Shown piece after piece: positions 27,737-36,980 of a stretch of 64,000 nucleotides of DNA (positions are counted from its first letter, which is position 1; the number at the start of each line of letters is the position of its first letter). The stretch spans positions 248,001 to 312,000 of the forward strand of contig NZ_AOGW02000006.1 in assembly GCF_000332495.1 (NCBI RefSeq), read 5' to 3'. The notes beneath the pieces are model-generated. The model did no database searches. It was not told where the DNA came from and worked only from the letters and a program-made list of their open reading frames with translations. This DNA is from Leptospira terpstrae serovar Hualin str. LT 11-33 = ATCC 700639 (GTDB taxonomy: Bacteria > Spirochaetota > Leptospiria > Leptospirales > Leptospiraceae). A program made the translations under genes and the position numbers.

Positions 27737-28804
27737 GTGCAGAACCAAAAAGAAAACATAAACAAATTGTATTTGGATCGTTTTCTATTTATAGGCGGTT
27801 GTTTTCTTTTACTTATATTCACTTCCCTTCCCGCACAAGTGCAACCTAACAAACGATATGTGTTTATACTTGATGCCAGTGGTTCTATGTCGGAAAAATG
27901 GGATGGCAAAACTCGAATGGCAGTTGCCAAAGAAAAATTATTACATGTACTCGGTGGACTTCCTAAAGACGCAAGTGTGGGGCTTGTCGCATACGGTAAC
28001 AGAATCGCTGGTTGTTCTTCTGCTCGTTTGTATCATCCCATCCAAAGAGGGGCCGCTTCCGTTGTGAGTCAGAAAATCTCTTCTATCGTTCCTGCGGGTT
28101 CTACTCCCATTGCACAAACCTTAAGTGTTGTAGGGGAATACCTTCTGAATGATATTCAAGAAACAGAAATTATTTTTATCTCCGACGGGGTTGAAAGTTG
28201 TGAAGGTGATCCAAAAGCAGTCCTTTACCAATGGAAACAATCAGGAAAAAAATTCCGTTTGCAAGTCCTTGGGATCGATATTGATCCCCAAGGAGAAGAA
28301 GACCTAAAACGGCTTTCGATTTTAGGTGATGGAAATTACTTTCCATTAAAACGACCTGAAGATTATGATTCTTCATTCAAACGTATTTTTTTTACTTCAG
28401 AAGGAGAGCCTACGACAGTTGCACATACCCATTTGGTTCCTCCGCCGGCGACTACCCAAAACCAAATCAGAATTCTAAGTGTCCTCCCTTATGAAGATGG
28501 TCCTGAATCAGGTTACATTCTAAATTACGAATACACAGGAATGGCCAATACTTCTTATATGGTGCAATTATATCTTTACCCAGCGGAAGAAAAGTTAAGA
28601 AGTTTTCCGGTGCCTCCTTTGCGTGAGAGGAGGATGGGAGATCTAACCAAACACCAAATTAAATTCCAATCGGGGCCAGAAGGAAAAGGTCGGTTTATCT
28701 TCCCTTTACCAGCAGGAAAACGAATGCGGGCCTCCGCCGAACTTTGGGATATGACGGGCATTCCGAAAATTCTTGCTCTATCGGAAGAAAAACCCGTTCA
28801 GTAG
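27737..28804 (+). CDS. Exported von Willebrand factor A domain protein
   Basis: A 355-residue protein with a GTG start; a later TTG at about 27767 is also possible. The N-terminal hydrophobic segment (about 15-32, ...GGCFLLLIFTSLPAQ) is a signal peptide or lipoprotein signal. The VWA domain (about 41-215) carries the complete MIDAS motif DASGSMS with a Thr in AGSTPIAQTL and Asp in ISDGVESC, so metal-dependent ligand binding is expected. The C-terminal 130 residues form an unrecognised beta-rich domain. The next gene begins just after its stop. Confidence 0.8.
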   Translation: MQNQKENINKLYLDRFLFIGGCFLLLIFTSLPAQVQPNKRYVFILDASGSMSEKWDGKTRMAVAKEKLLHVLGGLPKDASVGLVAYGNRIAGCSSARLYHPIQRGAASVVSQKISSIVPAGSTPIAQTLSVVGEYLLNDIQETEIIFISDGVESCEGDPKAVLYQWKQSGKKFRLQVLGIDIDPQGEEDLKRLSILGDGNYFPLKRPEDYDSSFKRIFFTSEGEPTTVAHTHLVPPPATTQNQIRILSVLPYEDGPESGYILNYEYTGMANTSYMVQLYLYPAEEKLRSFPVPPLRERRMGDLTKHQIKFQSGPEGKGRFIFPLPAGKRMRASAELWDMTGIPKILALSEEKPVQ

Positions 28805-28833
28805 AACCTAGGTTTCGACCGAAACTGGTAGTA

Positions 28834-29364
28834 ATGAGACAGAATTCGACAGTCTTTCCTTTAGGAAAACGAGCCCTTTTCACCTTCGGAATCCTTCTGT
28901 TTATGGGTATTTTGCCCCTTACCGCGGACCGTTCGGTGAGTCAAATTTTCGCAAATGAACGCACCAAACAAGGTGACGTTCTTTACCAAAAAGCAAAAGA
29001 ATTTTTGGAAGATCGAAACCACTACCAATCTGTGGAATCCTGCAAAAGCTTTTTATTATTGTATCCAAGCCATCCCAAAACGCGAGAAGTTCGAAAGGTT
29101 TTGAGTTCCAACTTCCGAATGACAGGGGATATTTTGGCTCTTGCCGAAAACGAACTGAAAATTTATAAAGAATTTCCCAATACAGAAGAAGGACTCGAAT
29201 CGTACTTAATTTCCGGCAAAGCATTTGTACGAATGGGCCGGGAAGATAAAGCCTATCAGATTTTTCAGGACATTATTAAAAATACGTATTCGAGCAAAAT
29301 TGCACAAGAAGCAGAATTAGAACTGACTCAGATGGAAATTTTGGGAGAGAGTAAAAATAAGTAA
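28834..29364 (+). CDS. Exported tetratricopeptide-like repeat protein
   Basis: About 176 residues from ATG 28834; earlier in-frame starts lie within the VWA gene and would spoil the signal peptide. Signal LFTFGILLFMGILPLTAD is followed by helical repeats (about 45-165) such as GDVLYQKAKEFLEDRNHYQSV and FPNTEEGLESYLISGKAFVRMGREDKAYQIF. This is the TPR/YbgF-like pattern of periplasmic scaffold proteins. It is probably co-transcribed with the VWA gene and perhaps works with it at the envelope. Confidence 0.7.
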   Translation: MRQNSTVFPLGKRALFTFGILLFMGILPLTADRSVSQIFANERTKQGDVLYQKAKEFLEDRNHYQSVESCKSFLLLYPSHPKTREVRKVLSSNFRMTGDILALAENELKIYKEFPNTEEGLESYLISGKAFVRMGREDKAYQIFQDIIKNTYSSKIAQEAELELTQMEILGESKNK

Positions 29365-29442
29365 TTTTTACGAAAATATTGCCTTAGGGATCTCCGATAA
29401 TAAACTAGGCACGTTGAGCAAAAAGGGTTCAGAGATTTAAGA

Positions 29443-30654
29443 ATGTCGTTTTTTCAAATGGTTACTTTCCCGGCGAACTCCTACATCATTGTAGAGGGGA
29501 AAAAGGATGCGAACAATTTCTATATCATCCGTGAGGGTAAAGTACGTGTCACTCGTGAGACTGCTGTTGTTGGAGAAGATCCCAACCAAGTTTTAGGACC
29601 TGGTGACTTCTTTGGCGTAGTGGCCGCTATGAGCCAACACCCTCAAATTGAATCCGCCACTTCCCTTACCAATGTATCTTTAATTTCTGTTAGTTATGAC
29701 CAATTTGGAACCTTAATCCAAAAGTCTACAGCAGTTGCGATGAACATCATTCGTTTCTTCTCTATGAAGTTACGACAATTTGATACAACCATCACACGAT
29801 TGTCCTTTCGTAATGCAGTCGAAGAAGATCCAAACGAACTATTCAAAATTGGTGAATACTACTTCCAACAGCAAAACACTTCGCATGCCACATTTGCTTA
29901 CCAAAGTTATCTAAAGCACTTACCCAATGGACAGTTTGTTCCACAGGCAAAATTGCGATTACAAACAATGAACCAGCCGTTTCAAGCGGCTGCCATTGAT
30001 TACACTAAGTTCAATCGAAACTACAAAGATAGTGAGATGATCTTTTGTGAACACGAACCTGGTAAGGAACTTTTCATTTTACAAAGTGGAAAGGTAAAAA
30101 TTTCTAAAATTGTAAATCAAAACGAAGTGATGCTGGCTGTTCTCCAAGCAGGAGATATTTTTGGAGAGATGGCAATTCTCGATAACAAACCTCGTTCTGC
30201 TTCTGCAGTGGCAGCAGGTGACGTAGAACTTCTTGCCATCAACAAAGCCAACTTTGAAGGAATGGTGAAAGCCCAACCACAATTGGCAACAAGGCTCATC
30301 ACTCTATTGTCTGAAAGGATTTGGATTGCTTATAAACAATTAGCAAACCTACTTCTAAAAGACCCACAAGGCCGTATCGTAGATACACTCATGACCTTGG
30401 CAGAAAAGAATCGAATCAAAGTAGTGGCAAAACAAGCTTACAATTTCGAAATTGGAACTAAAGACCTTCTCAAAATGGTGGGACTTACGGATCCAAAAGA
30501 TGAACTCATTATCTCTGACATTATGAAGAATAATAAATTTATTCGTATGGATATGGGAAAAATTGTTTGTTCCGACATGGCAGAACTAGAAAAACTCGTC
30601 CAATTCTATCATAAAAAGGCTAACATGGAGAATAAGCTAAAGAAGCTGAAATAA
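29443..30654 (+). CDS. Protein with two cyclic-nucleotide-binding domains
   Basis: A 403-residue cytoplasmic protein. The first cNMP-binding domain (about 8-115) has a degenerate phosphate cassette (FFGVVAAMSQHPQIES), while the second (about 190-300) keeps it: FGEMAILDNKPRSASAVA with Glu and Arg. The C-terminal 100 residues (RIVDTLMTLAEKNRI, FEIGTKDLLKMVGLTDPKDELI) resemble the winged helix of Crp/Fnr proteins but lack a clear recognition helix. It probably senses cAMP; whether it binds DNA is uncertain. A STAS protein and a class III cyclase follow on the same strand. Confidence 0.82.
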   Translation: MSFFQMVTFPANSYIIVEGKKDANNFYIIREGKVRVTRETAVVGEDPNQVLGPGDFFGVVAAMSQHPQIESATSLTNVSLISVSYDQFGTLIQKSTAVAMNIIRFFSMKLRQFDTTITRLSFRNAVEEDPNELFKIGEYYFQQQNTSHATFAYQSYLKHLPNGQFVPQAKLRLQTMNQPFQAAAIDYTKFNRNYKDSEMIFCEHEPGKELFILQSGKVKISKIVNQNEVMLAVLQAGDIFGEMAILDNKPRSASAVAAGDVELLAINKANFEGMVKAQPQLATRLITLLSERIWIAYKQLANLLLKDPQGRIVDTLMTLAEKNRIKVVAKQAYNFEIGTKDLLKMVGLTDPKDELIISDIMKNNKFIRMDMGKIVCSDMAELEKLVQFYHKKANMENKLKKLK

Positions 30655-30702
30655 CTTCTTGCCAGCTTTCCTCTCCTGACTTACGTTAGAGGCCAACGAA
30701 AT

Positions 30703-31008
30703 ATGAGTGATAAGATACTAGTAGAAGAAAAGGGAAACACGATCCGTGTTCGCTTTATGGACCAGATTCTGGATGGAAACGCTCCGGAACTCCGAGAAAT
30801 ATTAGCTGAGATCCTGGAAAAGAACGTTCAAGAAATCTATTTGGATTTGGAAAAAGTTGTGATTGTGAGTTCTCTAGGGATCTCTCGCCTGCTTTCTTTC
30901 AAAAACAAAGCAGATGAAAAGAAAATGACAGTGAAGATTGTCAATATCCAAGAAAAACTCAAGGAAACTCTGAAGAAGTTGATGTTGGATCAGTTTTTTG
31001 GCCTCTAA
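30703..31008 (+). CDS. STAS-domain protein (anti-sigma-factor antagonist-like)
   Basis: A 101-residue single STAS domain. The sequence VVIVSSLGISRLLSFKNKA matches the SpoIIAA-type segment, with a Ser where such antagonists are phosphorylated by their partner kinase. It would control an anti-sigma factor or another switch protein in the cytoplasm; no partner kinase or phosphatase gene is nearby. It lies 48 bases downstream of the double cNMP-binding gene and may share its promoter. Confidence 0.85.
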   Translation: MSDKILVEEKGNTIRVRFMDQILDGNAPELREILAEILEKNVQEIYLDLEKVVIVSSLGISRLLSFKNKADEKKMTVKIVNIQEKLKETLKKLMLDQFFGL

Positions 31009-31185
31009 ACCAAAATAAATTTTAATACTTTCCGCTTTAGAACTGAATTAAAAATCCACTGCCTTTCCTGGTAGTGGAAACAGTTGGATCATAATCTTTT
31101 GATTCATTACAAATCAATATTCTTTAAACACATATCATCATAAATAGAATTGATTTTCTATCGTATCCGTAATTAATTTCGCGAG

Positions 31186-32517
31186 ATGTCCAAACGAATT
31201 CAAAAAATTTTCTATCGCATACAACTTGCCCAACTTACCAAAGGGTTGAATGACGAAAATGCTCGTGCTTTACGAGTGAATGCAACATTTCAAATGGTAA
31301 TGTTTTTAATACCGACTCTTCTCATCCCGATCATATTCTTTACGGAACCAAAAGAAACACATCTCACCTCCTTTCTCTCTTATTTTCTACTAGTGATACC
31401 ATTAGGCATTTCTCGTTATTTACTCTACAAAGGAAGTTTTTTGGTAAGTGCTGTGATCACTTTACTTGCGAGCAATTTTCATATCCTATCTCTTACCTTT
31501 TTTCAAGCTGATGACCCGGCTCCCCTTGTTTTTTTAATCTTTTCTATTATACCCTTTATCATCTTTCCAAGAAAAAACAAAATTCCCCGTTTGTTCTTTG
31601 TTAGTTTATCTTCATTCTTGTTTTTAGGTTCTTTTTATTATTATAGAGTGCTTGGTGCGGAGGGCCTTTATGGTCCACCAAAATGGGTAGTACCCGCTGA
31701 TTATTTAATGCCTCCCTTAATCATGTTAGTTTTCTTTTTTATTCTTCTAGTAAATCAATTTGTAAAAGCGGTAAATCGTGCAGAAGATAAACTAATCGCA
31801 GAACACCAAAAATCAGAGAGTCTTTTATTGAATGTTTTGCCATTAGAAGTAGCAAGAGAATTAAAACAAAATGGAGTGAGTAAACCAAGGCATTATGCAT
31901 CTGCTACCGTTTGTTTTACCGACTTTGAAGGTTTTACAAAAATAGCAGAGACTCTTTCTCCCTCAGAGTTAGTGGATGAACTCGACCGTTGTTTTTCTTA
32001 TTTTGATAGTTTAATGGAACGTCATAAACTAGAAAAACTTAAAACCATTGGTGATAGTTATATGTTTGTTGGTGGGATTCCCAAATCAAATTCCACTCAC
32101 GCAGTAGACTGTGTTTTAGCGGCACTAGAAATACAGGCCTTTATGAACCAAATGAAAGAGATCAAAGCAGCACAAAATCTACCATACTGGCAACTTCGAC
32201 TCGGAATACATTCAGGGGAACTGATTGCCGGGGTAATCGGCGATAAAAAATTTGCTTACGATGTTTGGAGTGATACAGTCAATACTGCCAGCCGATGTGA
32301 ATCATCAGGAATGACAGGAAAGATCAATATCTCTTCTTCTACCTACGAATTGATTAAGGATTTTTTTCAATGTGAATACAGAGGGGAGGTTCCAGCAAAA
32401 CACAAAGGGCAAATAAAAATGTATTTTGTATTGGGACTACTTCCCGAGTTACAACGAGAAGGTCATCCCAATATACCAAACGCAAAATTTGAAATCCGCT
32501 ATGTGAATCTCAAATAA
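31186..32517 (+). CDS. Membrane-bound class III adenylate/guanylate cyclase
   Basis: A 443-residue protein. Six hydrophobic helices (about 35-205) form an unrecognised membrane module, then a short linker joins the class III catalytic domain (about 235-430). Both metal-binding aspartates are present (VCFTDFEGFTKIAE and LKTIGDSYMFVGG), and the substrate-specifying Lys (EKLKTIGD) and Asp (AYDVWSDTVNTASR) indicate ATP rather than GTP. It makes cAMP at the inner membrane, presumably for cNMP-binding proteins such as the one at 29443. The 177 bases upstream hold no gene. Confidence 0.9.
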   Translation: MSKRIQKIFYRIQLAQLTKGLNDENARALRVNATFQMVMFLIPTLLIPIIFFTEPKETHLTSFLSYFLLVIPLGISRYLLYKGSFLVSAVITLLASNFHILSLTFFQADDPAPLVFLIFSIIPFIIFPRKNKIPRLFFVSLSSFLFLGSFYYYRVLGAEGLYGPPKWVVPADYLMPPLIMLVFFFILLVNQFVKAVNRAEDKLIAEHQKSESLLLNVLPLEVARELKQNGVSKPRHYASATVCFTDFEGFTKIAETLSPSELVDELDRCFSYFDSLMERHKLEKLKTIGDSYMFVGGIPKSNSTHAVDCVLAALEIQAFMNQMKEIKAAQNLPYWQLRLGIHSGELIAGVIGDKKFAYDVWSDTVNTASRCESSGMTGKINISSSTYELIKDFFQCEYRGEVPAKHKGQIKMYFVLGLLPELQREGHPNIPNAKFEIRYVNLK

Positions 32518-32546
32518 AGGTTGAATCTACTAAATGGATTGTCTGA

Positions 32547-33563
32547 TTAAAATCCTTGGTTTTTTAAATCAGCTTCCATCATGATTTTAACCAATTCTTT
32601 AAACTTAACTTTTGGTTCCCAACCTAACTGGCGTTTTGCCTTTTCTGGATTACCAATTAAAAGTTCTACTTCAGTTGGTCTGTAGTATTTAGGATCGATT
32701 TTGACTAGAATTTGGCCAGTTTTTTTATCCTTACCAACTTCTTTGTCAGCTTTTCCTTCCCAAACAACTTCGAATCCTGCAATTTTATAAGCTTCTTCGA
32801 TGAACTCTCGAACCGTATGTGTTTCATTGGTTGCAACTACATAGTCATCTGGAGTGTCTTTTTGTAACATCATCCACATCATCTCTACATAGTCTGGAGC
32901 ATATCCCCAATCACGTTTGGAATCAATATTACCCATAGTGATATGTGGGAGTTTTCCCGCCTTTACTTCAGAAACTCCAATAGTTACTTTTCTTGTTACA
33001 AATGCCTCACCACGACGTGGAGATTCATGATTGAACAAAATTCCATTGGATGCGTGCAAATTGTACGCTTCTCGATAATTTACAACTGCCCAATAAGCAT
33101 AAAGTTTTGCGACTGCATATGGGGAACGTGGGTAGAATGGAGTCTTTTCTGTTTGTGGAACTTCTTGGACGAGTCCGTAAAGTTCGGAGGTAGATGCTTG
33201 GTAAAACCGAGTGTTGATTCCAGTTTGTTTGATTGCATCTAAAATCCGTAATGTTCCCACGGCATCTACTTCTGCAGTGTATTCAGGAACCTCAAAGGAT
33301 ACTTGAACATGTGACTGGGCAGCGAGGTTGTAAATTTCCGAAGGCTGGATTTTTTCTAAGATTCGGTTTAGGTTCGAGGAATCCGTCATATCTCCGTAGT
33401 GAAGGTGGAGGTTGGGGTTTCCGTGCAGATGTTCAATGCGATTGCGATTGAAAAGGCTCGTTCTACGAACGATCCCGTGGACTTCGTAGCCTTTTTGGAG
33501 GAGGAGTTCTGCCAGATAGGAACCGTCTTGGCCTGTGATTCCGGTGATGAGTGCTTTTTTCAT
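32547..33563 (-). CDS. gmd: GDP-mannose 4,6-dehydratase
   Basis: A 338-residue extended SDR enzyme. The N-terminus has [15 protein letters not shown] (NADP-binding), followed by [20 protein letters not shown] with the catalytic Thr/Ser and Glu, and [10 protein letters not shown] with the Tyr-x3-Lys pair. It makes GDP-4-keto-6-deoxymannose, precursor of GDP-fucose, rhamnose or perosamine for surface polysaccharide. The next enzyme of any of these routes is not adjacent. It is a single gene with its own promoter region to the right. Confidence 0.95.
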   Translation of the reverse strand: MKKALITGITGQDGSYLAELLLQKGYEVHGIVRRTSLFNRNRIEHLHGNPNLHLHYGDMTDSSNLNRILEKIQPSEIYNLAAQSHVQVSFEVPEYTAEVDAVGTLRILDAIKQTGINTRFYQASTSELYGLVQEVPQTEKTPFYPRSPYAVAKLYAYWAVVNYREAYNLHASNGILFNHESPRRGEAFVTRKVTIGVSEVKAGKLPHITMGNIDSKRDWGYAPDYVEMMWMMLQKDTPDDYVVATNETHTVREFIEEAYKIAGFEVVWEGKADKEVGKDKKTGQILVKIDPKYYRPTEVELLIGNPEKAKRQLGWEPKVKFKELVKIMMEADLKNQGF

Positions 33564-33695
33564 AGATCAGGGATCAGTATTTTAAATTTCTTTGGTAAGA
33601 AAAGGAAAAATGAACCTAGAAAGGCAAATATTCCTAAAAAGTAGCAATGAAATCAAAACCCGAGGTGAAATGAGACAGAGTTTTGCATAATAAAG

Positions 33696-33720
33696 CCCCT
33701 TTACACTACTGCCAAAGGGG
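33696..33720 (-). terminator. Putative terminator of the DUF1549-DUF1501 operon
   Basis: The sequences CCCCTTT and AAAGGGG form a 7-base stem around an 11-base loop. Read on the minus strand, the hairpin lies about 40 bases after the DUF1501 stop and is followed by CTTTATTATG, a weak T-rich tail. It fits intrinsic termination. Confidence 0.5.
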
Positions 33721-33760
33721 AGAAACTCCTTATGATATCCAAATTGCGAAAGAAATGACT

Positions 33761-35047
33761 CTAAAATAATCCTTCAAACACTTTGGCTTTCTTTGTGGTT
33801 AACAAAAAAGGTCGGCCAAAGGAATTGGTGAGGGAAGCTTCCGGATCTACCCCTGCCGCTTTGTAAATGGTAGCGACCAAATCCCTGACATGAACAGCCT
33901 CTGTGGGCTTTATAGGTTTCGATCCTGTTTCGTCGGTATCTCCAAACACAAATCCTTTGGAGAATGGACCTCCTCCGAGTAAGGTAGACCAAACTTTTGG
34001 ATGGTGGTCTCGACCATCGCGAGATCCTACATCTGGAGTCCTACCGAACTCACTAGTAAGAACGAATAACGTTTGTTTTATGAGGCCAGTGTTGTTTAAA
34101 TCCTCTAATAGAGAAGCAATGCCCATATCCGTTTCTTTCATAATTTTGGCAATTTGTGCTTTGTTTCCCGTATGCGTATCCCATCCACCGATAGAAATAT
34201 GAATGAAGGGAACTTCTTGTGTCGCGAGTCGTTTGGCGAGTAACATAGCTTTCCCTTGCCAAGTGGTTCCGTATCGGGCTCTTGTTTTTTCATCTTCCAA
34301 ACTGATTCGAAAACTATCTATGTTTTTGGAATTACGAAATTCCTCTGCAGCAACTAACATATTTTTCCAATGTTTGGACTCACTGGTAGGATAGGTTTTG
34401 GAAAATTCCTCGTTCATAAACGAAACCAAATCCTTACGACGAAGGATTCGATCTTCGGAAAACTTTCCATAAGATGGATGCAGGTGTTGGATGGGTTCAT
34501 CCACATTGCCGACATGGTAACCAGAATAATCGATTCCTAAAAATCCAGAATTTCCATTTTTCCCTCCCCTACCTCCAATCGTCACATAACTTGGGAAATA
34601 TGATGATTTGACTTTTGCTTTTTTGGCATAAGCAATCACAGCACCAAAATGGGGAATGTCTGGAAACCCCATAGCCTCTGTCATTCTGTATCCGGTTCCG
34701 AGTAACATTTGGGCAAACCCATGATCCCCTTCTTCACTCCATGTGGACTTAATGATTCCAATCGAATGCAGCTGTTTGGCGGTGAGAGAAAATGGTTCTA
34801 GAACAGAGAGTCCGGATATACTGGTGCTTACTTTAGAAAAGGCACTATTTGGTTTGGGATCGAGAGTGTCCACATGGCTCATCCCTCCCATCATTTCAAT
34901 AAAGATCACTGACTTTACCTTGGAAGGAAGTGTTATCGATTCCTCTTCTTCCTCAGCCCGTAAATTACCAAAAGGCGGAGAGGATAACAAAAAGGGACTG
35001 ATACCCAAACTAATCATTGCTTTTTTTAAAAATTCTTTGCGGTCCAT
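33761..35047 (-). CDS. DUF1501 secreted protein
   Basis: A 428-residue protein of the DUF1501 family (sulphatase/alkaline-phosphatase-like fold). The N-terminus MDRKEFLKKAMISLGISPFLL is signal-like. Family blocks are FIEMMGGMSHVDTLDPKP, GDHGFAQMLLGTGYR, SIGGWDTHTGNK and LTSEFGRTPDVG. It pairs with a DUF1549/DUF1553 protein encoded 9 bases upstream, the usual arrangement in Planctomycetes and other bacteria, where function is poorly known. Location is probably periplasmic. Confidence 0.88.
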   Translation of the reverse strand: MDRKEFLKKAMISLGISPFLLSSPPFGNLRAEEEEESITLPSKVKSVIFIEMMGGMSHVDTLDPKPNSAFSKVSTSISGLSVLEPFSLTAKQLHSIGIIKSTWSEEGDHGFAQMLLGTGYRMTEAMGFPDIPHFGAVIAYAKKAKVKSSYFPSYVTIGGRGGKNGNSGFLGIDYSGYHVGNVDEPIQHLHPSYGKFSEDRILRRKDLVSFMNEEFSKTYPTSESKHWKNMLVAAEEFRNSKNIDSFRISLEDEKTRARYGTTWQGKAMLLAKRLATQEVPFIHISIGGWDTHTGNKAQIAKIMKETDMGIASLLEDLNNTGLIKQTLFVLTSEFGRTPDVGSRDGRDHHPKVWSTLLGGGPFSKGFVFGDTDETGSKPIKPTEAVHVRDLVATIYKAAGVDPEASLTNSFGRPFLLTTKKAKVFEGLF

Positions 35048-35056
35048 TTTTAATCC

Positions 35057-36895
35057 TTAGTTTATGTGTTGGAATTCTTGGCTATTGAGGAGAGCCCAGA
35101 AAATATCTTGGAGGAGGTCTTTGTCGAAAACGTTATCTGGTTTTAAGATTAGAGTTTTGAGTTTTTCCTTTTCGCCATTCGAAGGAGAACGTCCGAGAAG
35201 CCTGTAGTAAAGATTGCCAATGACTTGATCCATTGATTTTAGCTGGTCAAACTCTGCTTTTACGAGGGATTCTTTGTTTCCAAAATCCCAAACTAATTTC
35301 CCAACCACACGCCCATTCATGAGGGTTAACATTTGTTCTATGGTAAGTTCTTCAATATCATCAGAAATATCCACTCGGGGGCCAGAACCAAAAACTGACA
35401 AAATGGTATGATAAGGCGCGGGCCTTTCCACTTCGACAGCGTTAGTGAATTCTTTTAGATTGTCAGTGGGAATTCGAATAGTACCTGTTCCAGTCAGATC
35501 ATAGGGTTTTTTATCCATAAGGTTTGTAAGCCAAGACAAATTTCTTTCCCTGATGTTACCGATCTTTTGTAAGTCAGAAACGCGGATGAGTGAGTTTAGA
35601 AGTTGGTCACTGTCCAAACGTTTGGGAGAAAAATAGCGAATGGGATCTTGGTCTGAACCACTACTAGTGAGAGAACGATGGTAGGCATTGGATGTGACAA
35701 TGTACAAAATGAGTTCTTTTAATTTGAGTTGGTTTGCTAAAAAATAAGAATCCAAATGGTTTAGGATCTCTTCGCCCGTCACCACAGTATCTTCATTCCA
35801 ATCATCTAAAGGAGTGAAAAAACTCCAACCCATAAGTTCTGTCCAAACTCGGTTGATAATGACTTTGCGAAAACGATCATTGGATTTGTTTGTTAACCAG
35901 TTGGCAAAAACTTTCCTTCTATCTTCTCCAAGTTTTAATTTGGCTTCTTTCCCATCTAAAAACTTGGGCCGCACCAAATCTCCTCCAGGTGCATCGTCTG
36001 TATGAGGAAAACGAAGGCCGAGTTTCGGCTCGTAGTATAACGTGGCGAATGCGACTTCATGTTTTTTTTGATAATCTTTTCTTTGTTCGTCGGTCCATTT
36101 ATTCCAATTGTCCCGATTCCATTCATTATTTTTATCTTGTAAGGTCTTTTGTTCTTCCATGGGAAGGTGGACTTCTAATTCTCTAGGAACATAACTTAAA
36201 GACTTTCCATAACGTTCGGCTTCCCAAGTTCCATCCCGAAAGAATTGTTGGCTAAAGAATGCAGCCAGTGCATAATAATCCCTTCTTGTAAAATCCGAAA
36301 TATAAGGATGGTCATGACACCTGGCACAAGCGACACGTTTTGCATAAAATAGCCTTCCGACGTATTCGGCAGTTTGTAAAGGATCGGCCCCATCTCGAAT
36401 GTAAAACATTGTGGCCGGTGATTCATTTACATTACCGGTTGAGGTCAACATTTCTTGTACGAGTTGGTCATAGGGTTTGTTTTTATGAAGAGAACCGGCA
36501 ACATATTGAAAGAAGGCACCAGTCGGAATTTTACGGCCTTTGGATTTATCTCTTAACATAGAGGTAAACTTAGTTCCCCAATATTCGGCAAACTCGGGTT
36601 GTTTCAAAAAACTGACAGCAAAGGATTCCAAACTTTGGTCCTTTGGCAATGTTTCTAACTCTTTCCATTCAGAAACTCCGGGTATCACTCCTCGTAAGTG
36701 GAGGGACAATCGTCTCAGTGATACTTTTGTATCCGTTTTACTAATATTAGGTGATAGTTTTAAATACAAACTATCTAACGGATGAACTGCATTCTGTTTT
36801 GATCTAGAAAAAACATAACCAACGGAAAGAATGAGTAAGACAACAGACAGAAGTAAATACCGGAACTTTAGAATTAGATTTAGTACCAATCGCAT
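35057..36895 (-). CDS. DUF1549/DUF1553 domain protein (planctomycete-type)
   Basis: A 612-residue protein with an N-terminal membrane anchor or signal (about 8-28). DUF1549 (about 50-250) contains RVACARCHDHPYISDFTRRDYYALAAFFSQ, including a CxxCH motif that might bind haem, though none is proven for the family. DUF1553 (about 320-600) contains RRKVFANWLTNKSNDRFRKVIINRVW. It is first in the operon with DUF1501. The two are exported and probably act together on a polymer or as a redox-linked enzyme. No linked cytochrome gene is seen. Confidence 0.85.
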   Translation of the reverse strand: MRLVLNLILKFRYLLLSVVLLILSVGYVFSRSKQNAVHPLDSLYLKLSPNISKTDTKVSLRRLSLHLRGVIPGVSEWKELETLPKDQSLESFAVSFLKQPEFAEYWGTKFTSMLRDKSKGRKIPTGAFFQYVAGSLHKNKPYDQLVQEMLTSTGNVNESPATMFYIRDGADPLQTAEYVGRLFYAKRVACARCHDHPYISDFTRRDYYALAAFFSQQFFRDGTWEAERYGKSLSYVPRELEVHLPMEEQKTLQDKNNEWNRDNWNKWTDEQRKDYQKKHEVAFATLYYEPKLGLRFPHTDDAPGGDLVRPKFLDGKEAKLKLGEDRRKVFANWLTNKSNDRFRKVIINRVWTELMGWSFFTPLDDWNEDTVVTGEEILNHLDSYFLANQLKLKELILYIVTSNAYHRSLTSSGSDQDPIRYFSPKRLDSDQLLNSLIRVSDLQKIGNIRERNLSWLTNLMDKKPYDLTGTGTIRIPTDNLKEFTNAVEVERPAPYHTILSVFGSGPRVDISDDIEELTIEQMLTLMNGRVVGKLVWDFGNKESLVKAEFDQLKSMDQVIGNLYYRLLGRSPSNGEKEKLKTLILKPDNVFDKDLLQDIFWALLNSQEFQHIN

Positions 36896-36980
36896 ATTTG
36901 TAAGATTCTAGGTTGGATTTTAGGATTTGAAAATATTTTTCTTGCAAATGTCAATTTTTTGCGGATAAACCTTGGTTGCG

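Noticed and set aside
31009..31185. Possible RNA gene in the 177-base gap before the cyclase
   Set aside because: No tRNA cloverleaf, no GC-rich structure and no long inverted repeat could be seen; treated as promoter region.
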